The position numbers and the translations under genes were made by a program. A model generated the notes under the pieces. That model did not search any database. It saw nothing but the letters and a program-made list of their open reading frames with translations, and was not told the origin of the DNA. A DNA stretch of 10,675 nucleotides. Source: Armatimonadetes bacterium UBA5419. Its GTDB lineage: Bacteria > Armatimonadota > UBA10988. Positions 6,897 through 10,675 of this stretch are shown piece after piece. The stretch lies in NCBI GenBank assembly GCA_002409445.1, contig DHNJ01000081.1:1-10675 (forward strand). Direction: 5' to 3'. Each line of letters opens with the position of its first letter. The first letter of the stretch is position 1.

Positions 6897-7901
6897 CTAG
6901 GCCGCCTGGATCGCGGCGAAGTGGTCGGCCATGCGGCTGACCAAGCCGTTCTGCAAGCCGGTGCGGGCGCGGCCGAGCGCGGCGACTACCGCGTTGGCCG
7001 GCGAGCAGCCGTGGCCGATGATGACCAGGCCCTTGATGCCCAGCAGGACCGCGCCGCCGTACTCGGTGTAGTCGACCTTGCGCTTCAGGCCGCGGAGGCT
7101 GGAGCGCGCGAGCAGGCCGCCCAGCTTGGCCATCAGCGAACTGCCGAAGGCGTCCTTGAGCATACTCATGGTGTATTCGGCGGTGCTCTCGGCGACCTTG
7201 AGCACGAGGTTGCCGTCGAACCCGTCGCAGGTGATCACATCGGCGATGCCGCGCATGACGGCCTTGGCCTCGACGTTGCCGACCCAGTTGTGACCGGCGT
7301 TCTCGAGCAGGGCGTGGGCGGCCTTGGACAGGGCGTTACCCTTGCACGTCTCTTCACCGATGTTGAGCAGTCCAACCCGAGGGTTGGTGATGCCCTCGAT
7401 GCCCTCGGCGTACATGGCGCCCATGGTCGCGAACTGGGCTAGCCACTCGGGTTTGCAGTCGACGTTGGCGCCCGCATCACAGACGATGACCTTGCCCGAC
7501 TCGCTGCGCGCGGGCAGGACCACGGCGATTGCGGGGCGTTGGACGCCATCGAGGCGGCCGATGGTAAACAGCGCGGCGGCCGCGGCGGCGCCGGTGTTGC
7601 CGGCGGAGAAGATCGCCTCGGCGGAGCCTTCGGCGACCAGGCGGCAGGCCTGGACCAGGCTGGAGTTCGGCTTGCGGCGGACGGCCCGCGCGGGGTCATC
7701 CTCCATGCCGATCACGTCCGGCGCGTGGTGGACCGCGATGTTGACCCGTTGGGGCTGGTGGCCGAACTGGGTGCGGATGGCGTCCTGGTCGCCAACGAGG
7801 ATGAACTCGGTATCCGTCCAGCGGGCCGCCGCGGCGAGGACGCCCGCGACGATCTCGGCGGGTGCCAGGTCGCCACCCATGGCGTCGACAGCGATGCGCA
7901 T
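6897..7901 (-). CDS. plsX: phosphate acyltransferase
   Basis: PlsX converts acyl-ACP and phosphate to acyl-phosphate, the acyl donor for PlsY in phosphatidic acid synthesis. It is a peripheral membrane protein that links the fatty acid synthase to phospholipids. The 334-residue length is normal. The family marks are AVDAMGGD (4-11), SAGNTGA (99-105), CDAGANVD (141-148), NPRVGLLNIGEE (173-184), VEAKAVMRG with CDGFDGN (210-231) and EYGGAVLLG (280-288). The ATG at 7901 follows GGAGGT by four bases, and that binding site sits in the 11-base gap after rpmF. A 51-base gap with no visible signals separates it from fabH, so the genes are probably co-transcribed. Confidence 0.97.
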   Translation of the reverse strand: MRIAVDAMGGDLAPAEIVAGVLAAAARWTDTEFILVGDQDAIRTQFGHQPQRVNIAVHHAPDVIGMEDDPARAVRRKPNSSLVQACRLVAEGSAEAIFSAGNTGAAAAAALFTIGRLDGVQRPAIAVVLPARSESGKVIVCDAGANVDCKPEWLAQFATMGAMYAEGIEGITNPRVGLLNIGEETCKGNALSKAAHALLENAGHNWVGNVEAKAVMRGIADVITCDGFDGNLVLKVAESTAEYTMSMLKDAFGSSLMAKLGGLLARSSLRGLKRKVDYTEYGGAVLLGIKGLVIIGHGCSPANAVVAALGRARTGLQNGLVSRMADHFAAIQAA

Positions 7902-7912
7902 GAGACCTCCGG

Positions 7913-8104
7913 TTAGTCGATCTCGGTCGCGCGCGGGGCCATGACCTGCTGGTCCTTATAGGTACCGCAGTAGGGGCAAGCCACGTGCGGCTGGCGCAGG
8001 CCGCCACACGAGCGGCAGCGGATGGTCCGCGGCGCCTCGGCCTTCCAATAGGCGAAGCGCCTGCGCTTGCGTGCCTTGCTGGTCTTACGCTTCGGGACTG
8101 CCAT
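7913..8104 (-). CDS. rpmF: 50S ribosomal protein bL32
   Basis: This is a small, basic 63-residue protein of the large ribosomal subunit. The N-terminus MAVPKRKTSKARKRRR is diagnostic for bL32. It has two CxxC pairs, Cys30/Cys33 and Cys43/Cys46 (CRSC and CPYC), so this is the zinc-binding form and not the cysteine-free paralogue some bacteria make under zinc starvation. The ATG at 8104 has GAGGAG nine bases upstream. The gene overlaps the end of yceD by 20 bases, so its ribosome binding site lies within yceD. The yceD-rpmF-plsX order is widely conserved. Confidence 0.97.
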   Translation of the reverse strand: MAVPKRKTSKARKRRRFAYWKAEAPRTIRCRSCGGLRQPHVACPYCGTYKDQQVMAPRATEID

Positions 8105-8603
8105 TGTCGTCTTCTCCTCGTTCGAACAATTCTGCCAGCTTCGCCCAGCGCGGGTCGCGCGCGGGCTTGACCGGCTCCTGGTCCGCGGGCACGATCAGCG
8201 CGCGGCAATCGTCGCCACAGACCGCCCGCGAGGGTAGGGCCAGCAGCAGCGCCTGGCGCGCCATCTCGGTCAGGCTAACCCGACCGCCCTGGCTCACGAG
8301 CCAGATCTCGTCGTCTTCGTCCCAGGCCGCCTCGGCGCTGCCCTCGTCGCCGATCAGGCAGACTTCGGACAGCCGCGTCTCGACCGGCTGCAGGAAGTGC
8401 CCCAGGCAGCGGTCACAAGCACGCGGCACCTGTGCGTAGAGCTCGCCACGGACGGTGATCCGTGCGGTATCGACGACGAGGTCGAGTTCGCCTTGGGCGA
8501 GCGCTGCCCACTCGCCGGCCGCCTCGAGATCGACGACTTCGTCGAACCAGGCGGTCCAGACTCGGCGCTCGCGCAGCAGCATATCGTCGACGACAAGGTG
8601 CAT
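8085..8603 (-). CDS. yceD: YceD/DUF177 family protein
   Basis: This is a conserved 172-residue protein encoded next to rpmF in many bacteria and linked to 23S rRNA accumulation. Its exact biochemical role is not settled. It is recognised by the central strand followed by RACDRCLGHFLQPVE, whose CxxC is Cys63/Cys66. An LPSRAVCGDDCRAL segment follows (Cys129, Cys133), and the C-terminus is DPRWAKLAEL. The two Cys pairs suggest a metal-binding site, although the typical second motif has two or more additional Cys that are missing here. The start ATG at 8603 has GGAGG six bases upstream, and the longer frame from 8636 has no such site. It is the first gene of the fab operon, 28 bases or so after the predicted transcription start. 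Confidence 0.9.
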   Translation of the reverse strand: MHLVVDDMLLRERRVWTAWFDEVVDLEAAGEWAALAQGELDLVVDTARITVRGELYAQVPRACDRCLGHFLQPVETRLSEVCLIGDEGSAEAAWDEDDEIWLVSQGGRVSLTEMARQALLLALPSRAVCGDDCRALIVPADQEPVKPARDPRWAKLAELFERGEDDNGSPEA

Positions 8604-8637
8604 TGCGAGCCTCCGGGCAGGGCAGCCGAACCACAAC

Positions 8638-8665
8638 AGTGTACCATGGTGCGGCGTGTTGGCAA
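8638..8665 (-). promoter_or_regulatory. promoter of the yceD-rpmF-plsX-fab-acpP operon
   Basis: On the minus strand, TTGCCA (8665-8660) and TACACT (8643-8638) are separated by 16 bases. A TG one base before the -10 box again gives an extended -10. Transcription would begin near 8631, leaving a leader of about 28 bases before the yceD ATG. This is the only good promoter seen for the eight-gene operon, whose later genes are separated by no more than 53 bases until the 138-base gap before fabF. Confidence 0.65.
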
Positions 8666-8678
8666 TCGTGATGGCTAA
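8659..8678. promoter_or_regulatory. imperfect inverted repeat over the fab operon -35 box
   Basis: The 20-base sequence 8659-8678 has 7 of 10 symmetric pairs: TT-GC-ATC, two central bases, GAT-GC-AA. It covers the whole -35 box (8660-8665) of the fab operon promoter. This is the position of a repressor operator. It does not match the FapR, FabR or FadR operator consensus that I know. It could also be chance. Confidence 0.3.
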
Positions 8679-8709
8679 CGGCGTTCTGGGGCGGCGCGGC
8701 GCAAAGGCT

Positions 8710-8738
8710 TTGACACCCTGGGGACACCGTGTTAGGAT
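8710..8738 (+). promoter_or_regulatory. promoter of rpsO
   Basis: A perfect TTGACA (8710-8715) is followed after 17 bases by TAGGAT (8733-8738), with TG at 8730-8731 forming an extended -10. The predicted start near 8745 leaves about 30 bases before the rpsO ATG. The -35 boxes of this promoter and the divergent fab promoter are 44 bases apart. Confidence 0.8.
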
Positions 8739-8774
8739 GAGCGGCTGTAGGTAAACGAGAAGGAGCTAACGAGA

Positions 8775-9041
8775 ATGCTGGATGCGGCCGAGAAGCAGGC
8801 CATCATGGCCCCCTTCCAGCGGGATGAGAAGGACACTGGGTCCGCCGAGGTGCAGGTGGCCATTCTCACCACGCGGATTCAACAGATGACCAAGCATCTG
8901 GTCACCTTCCCCAAGGACTTTCACTCGCGACGCGGTCTGTACGGCCTGGTTGCCCGGCGCAAGCGCATGTTGCGCTATCTCGCGCGGACCAAGCCCGAGA
9001 CCTATCGACGCGTATTGAGCGAACTCGGTATTCGCGGCTAG
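8775..9041 (+). CDS. rpsO: 30S ribosomal protein uS15
   Basis: uS15 is a primary 16S rRNA-binding protein of the small subunit that nucleates the platform and forms an intersubunit bridge. The 88-residue product has the standard length. It shows the family pattern DTGSAEVQVAILTTRI, then HSRRGLYGLVARRKRMLRYL, and ends in LGIRG. ATG 8775 has AGGAG (8761-8765) nine bases upstream. It has its own strong promoter and an intrinsic terminator, followed by pnp, the same gene order as in E. coli and many other bacteria. Confidence 0.98.
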   Translation: MLDAAEKQAIMAPFQRDEKDTGSAEVQVAILTTRIQQMTKHLVTFPKDFHSRRGLYGLVARRKRMLRYLARTKPETYRRVLSELGIRG

Positions 9042-9047
9042 ATTGCC

Positions 9048-9082
9048 CGGCCCGCGCCCGCAAGGCGCGGGCCGCGTTCTTT
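9048..9082 (+). terminator. intrinsic terminator after rpsO
   Basis: CGGCCCGCGCC (9048-9058) pairs perfectly with GGCGCGGGCCG (9064-9074), 11 base pairs around a five-base loop. A short T-rich run, TTCTTT (9077-9082), follows. It begins seven bases after the rpsO stop. This is the only hairpin in the window with a recognisable U-tract, so termination of rpsO transcripts is likely, with some read-through to pnp. Confidence 0.85.
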
Positions 9083-9241
9083 ACCGCCCGCACGAATCCG
9101 GCACTAGTTGCCACCATACTCCTAGCCGCTGCGACGGTGCCCGCGTGGGCCGTCGACCGCGGTGTGTGATCGACTCAAGCGCCAGGGCTGCGAGGCCGGC
9201 CCGGCCTGGGGTTGCCGCACGCCCTTCTCGTCACCTTCCGT

Positions 9242-9266
9242 CAAGCCAGCCGATCACGGCGGCTTG
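9242..9266 (+). other. hairpin in the pnp leader
   Basis: CAAGCC-A-GCCG (9242-9252) pairs with CGGC-GGCTTG (9257-9266), ten pairs with one bulged A and an ATCA tetraloop. It ends 27 bases before the pnp ATG. In E. coli, a pnp leader stem is cut by RNase III and the product is used by PNPase to repress its own synthesis. This hairpin is placed where a similar control element could act, but the homology is unproven. The other part of the 211-base gap (9083-9241) has only short GC palindromes and no convincing promoter. Confidence 0.45.
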
Positions 9267-9293
9267 TGGGGGCCTCATGGAAGACGAGTAGGA

Positions 9294-10675
9294 ATGAACA
9301 CAACCACAGTAACCGCCCGTGTCGGCGACCACGACCTCGTGATCGAAACCGGCAAGATGGCCAAACAGGCCAACGGCTCCGTTGTCGTGCGCTACGGCGA
9401 GATGACCATGCTGGCCACCGCCACCATGGGCAACGTCCGCGACGGCGATTTCTTCCCCTTGACCGTCGACTTCGAGGTCAAGACCTATGCCGCCGGCCGT
9501 ATCCCGGTGACCTTCCCGCGCCGTGAGGGGCGGCCCGGTGACCGCTCCGTGCTGGTCGCGCGCATGACCGACCGCCCGCTGCGGCCGCTGTTCCCCGACG
9601 GCATGCGCAACGAGGTGCAGATCGTCCTGACCACCCTGTCGACCGACGAGGAGGGCATCCCCGACTCGCTGTGCGGTCTCGCCGCGTCGGCCGCGCTGCA
9701 TATCTCCGACATTCCCTTTGCCGGCCCCGTCGGCTCCGTCCGCGTGGGCTGGGTCGATGGCGCGCCGGTCATCAACCCGACCTACGAGCAGCTCGCCGAG
9801 TCCGAGCTGGACCTGATGATCGCCGGCACGCTCGACGCGATCACGATGGTTGAGGCGGGCGCCAAGGAGATGAGCGACGAGGACCTGCTGACCGCGCTCG
9901 AAGCCGGTCACGAGGCGATCAAGGCCATCTGCACGATCCAGAACGAACTGCGCGAGCAGGTCGGTCGGCCGAAGACCGAGGTGCCCCTGCCGGTGACCGA
10001 TGAGGCGCTCAAGGCGCGCGTTGACGAGCTGTTCAGCGCCCGCTGGCGCGCCGAGCTCGGTGCCCCGGGCAAGGAGCACCACTACGACACGTTGGCCCAG
10101 TTCGGCGCCGAGGCGATCGCCACGCTCGTCGAGCAGGATCCCGAGTTGGCTGACCGCGAGGGTGAGCTGAAGCGCTACGTGCGCGAGCTCGAGGGCCAAG
10201 TCGTCCGCCGCATGATCCTCGACGAAGGCATCCGCAGCGACGGCCGTGACATGACCACCGTCCGCCCGATCTTCTCCGAGGCTGGTCTGCTGCCGCGGGT
10301 TCACGGCTCCGGGCTGTTCACGCGCGGTGAGACGCAGGTCCTGACGATCACGACCCTCGGTACGGTGGGCGACCGCAAGACGCTCGACTGGCTGTACGAG
10401 CAGACGACCGAGCGCTACTTCCACCAATACAACTTCCCGCCCTACTCGGTCGGCGAGACGCGCCGCATGGGCAGCCCCGGCCGCCGCGAGGTGGGTCACG
10501 GCATGCTCGCCCAGCGCGCGCTGATGCCGGTCCTGCCGGACGACGAGGAGTTCCCCTACACGATGCGGGTCGTCTCCGAGGTGCTCGAGTCCAACGGCAG
10601 CTCGTCGATGGCCAGCGTCTGCGGCAGCACCCTCTCGCTGATGGACGCCGGCGTGCCGATCAAGGCGCCGGTCTC
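9294..10675 (+). CDS. pnp: polynucleotide phosphorylase (3' end cut by window)
   Basis: PNPase is a phosphorolytic 3'-to-5' exoribonuclease and a main component of mRNA decay. The reading frame stays open for 460 codons to the window edge; the full protein is usually about 700 residues. ATG 9294 gives a normal N-terminus, with GGAAG (9279-9283) about ten bases upstream. Seen here are the first RNase PH domain (about 1-215, with REGRP and TDRPLRPLFPDG), the linking helical domain, and most of the second RNase PH domain. That domain has IRSDGRD (313-319), LFTRGETQ (341-348), YNFPPYSVGET, GSPGRREVGHG and ESNGSSSMASVCGST. The catalytic Asp pair and the KH and S1 RNA-binding domains would follow beyond the window. 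The RNA-contacting loop usually written FFRR reads FPRR at 74-77. Confidence 0.97.
   Translation, partial: MNTTTVTARVGDHDLVIETGKMAKQANGSVVVRYGEMTMLATATMGNVRDGDFFPLTVDFEVKTYAAGRIPVTFPRREGRPGDRSVLVARMTDRPLRPLFPDGMRNEVQIVLTTLSTDEEGIPDSLCGLAASAALHISDIPFAGPVGSVRVGWVDGAPVINPTYEQLAESELDLMIAGTLDAITMVEAGAKEMSDEDLLTALEAGHEAIKAICTIQNELREQVGRPKTEVPLPVTDEALKARVDELFSARWRAELGAPGKEHHYDTLAQFGAEAIATLVEQDPELADREGELKRYVRELEGQVVRRMILDEGIRSDGRDMTTVRPIFSEAGLLPRVHGSGLFTRGETQVLTITTLGTVGDRKTLDWLYEQTTERYFHQYNFPPYSVGETRRMGSPGRREVGHGMLAQRALMPVLPDDEEFPYTMRVVSEVLESNGSSSMASVCGSTLSLMDAGVPIKAPV

Noticed and set aside
8745..8774. S15 autoregulatory RNA structure in the rpsO leader
   Set aside because: The predicted leader is only about 30 bases, and I could not draw a convincing pseudoknot or three-way junction with the start of the coding region.
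9041..9169. Signal-peptide-like reading in the rpsO-pnp gap: a hydrophobic stretch ending in Ala-Trp-Ala and a TGA at 9167-9169
   Set aside because: There is no in-frame start codon after the rpsO stop, the frame runs through the rpsO terminator, and it ends a few residues after the supposed cleavage site. It may be chance or a decayed gene, but cannot be supported.
9193..9207. Palindrome AGGCCGG-C-CCGGCCT in the pnp leader as an operator
   Set aside because: It is built from GC-rich short repeats that are common in this composition, and it is not placed over any recognisable promoter.
9277..9291. Tiny open frame Met-Glu-Asp-Glu-stop immediately before pnp, as a leader peptide
   Set aside because: Four codons with no ribosome binding site of their own. 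Such frames occur by chance.
9231..10499. 422-codon open frame on the minus strand, opposite pnp
   Set aside because: It is a shadow of pnp, which is certain from its conserved motifs. The antisense product is His/Gln/Arg-rich and unlike any family.

Overview
The window is GC-rich chromosomal DNA (about two-thirds G+C by eye) from a free-living bacterium. It mostly holds conserved housekeeping genes with ordinary Shine-Dalgarno sequences and sigma-70-like promoters. The best lineage clue is the N-terminus of the prepilin-type protein near the left edge. Its GFTLIELL pilin signal, the LFPVFAKAREKAR stretch after it, and the later H-X9-DG motif are typical of the very large prepilin families of Armatimonadota, and less so of Planctomycetes and Lentisphaerae. 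I lean towards an Armatimonadota-like organism, but one protein is weak evidence.

Layout, left to right. A tRNA-His (minus strand, cut by the window edge) has a strong promoter. Next, on the plus strand, comes the prepilin-like gene, which carries an apparent one-base deletion, and then a 488-residue old-yellow-enzyme-type flavin oxidoreductase. The oxidoreductase converges on the fatty-acid operon, and one 12-pair hairpin contains both stop codons. The minus strand from 8603 down to 2530 is a compact operon in the order yceD (DUF177), rpmF, plsX, fabH, fabD, fabG, acpP, fabF. Divergent from it on the plus strand are rpsO, an intrinsic terminator, a structured leader and pnp, which runs off the right edge.

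How it works together. FabD loads malonate onto AcpP, FabH starts chains, FabG reduces the beta-keto intermediates, FabF elongates, and PlsX diverts acyl-ACP into phospholipid synthesis. The dehydratase (FabZ/FabA) and the enoyl reductase (FabI/K/L/V) are not in the window. The operon begins with YceD and bL32, linking ribosome assembly to lipid synthesis, as in many bacteria. Its promoter lies back to back with the promoter for ribosomal protein uS15. I found no CRISPR array, insertion sequence, phage gene or defence system. The window reads as a core genome region, and the interest lies in details: hairpins between genes, a possible operator, the broken prepilin gene, and unusual residues in the oxidoreductase, PNPase and ACP.
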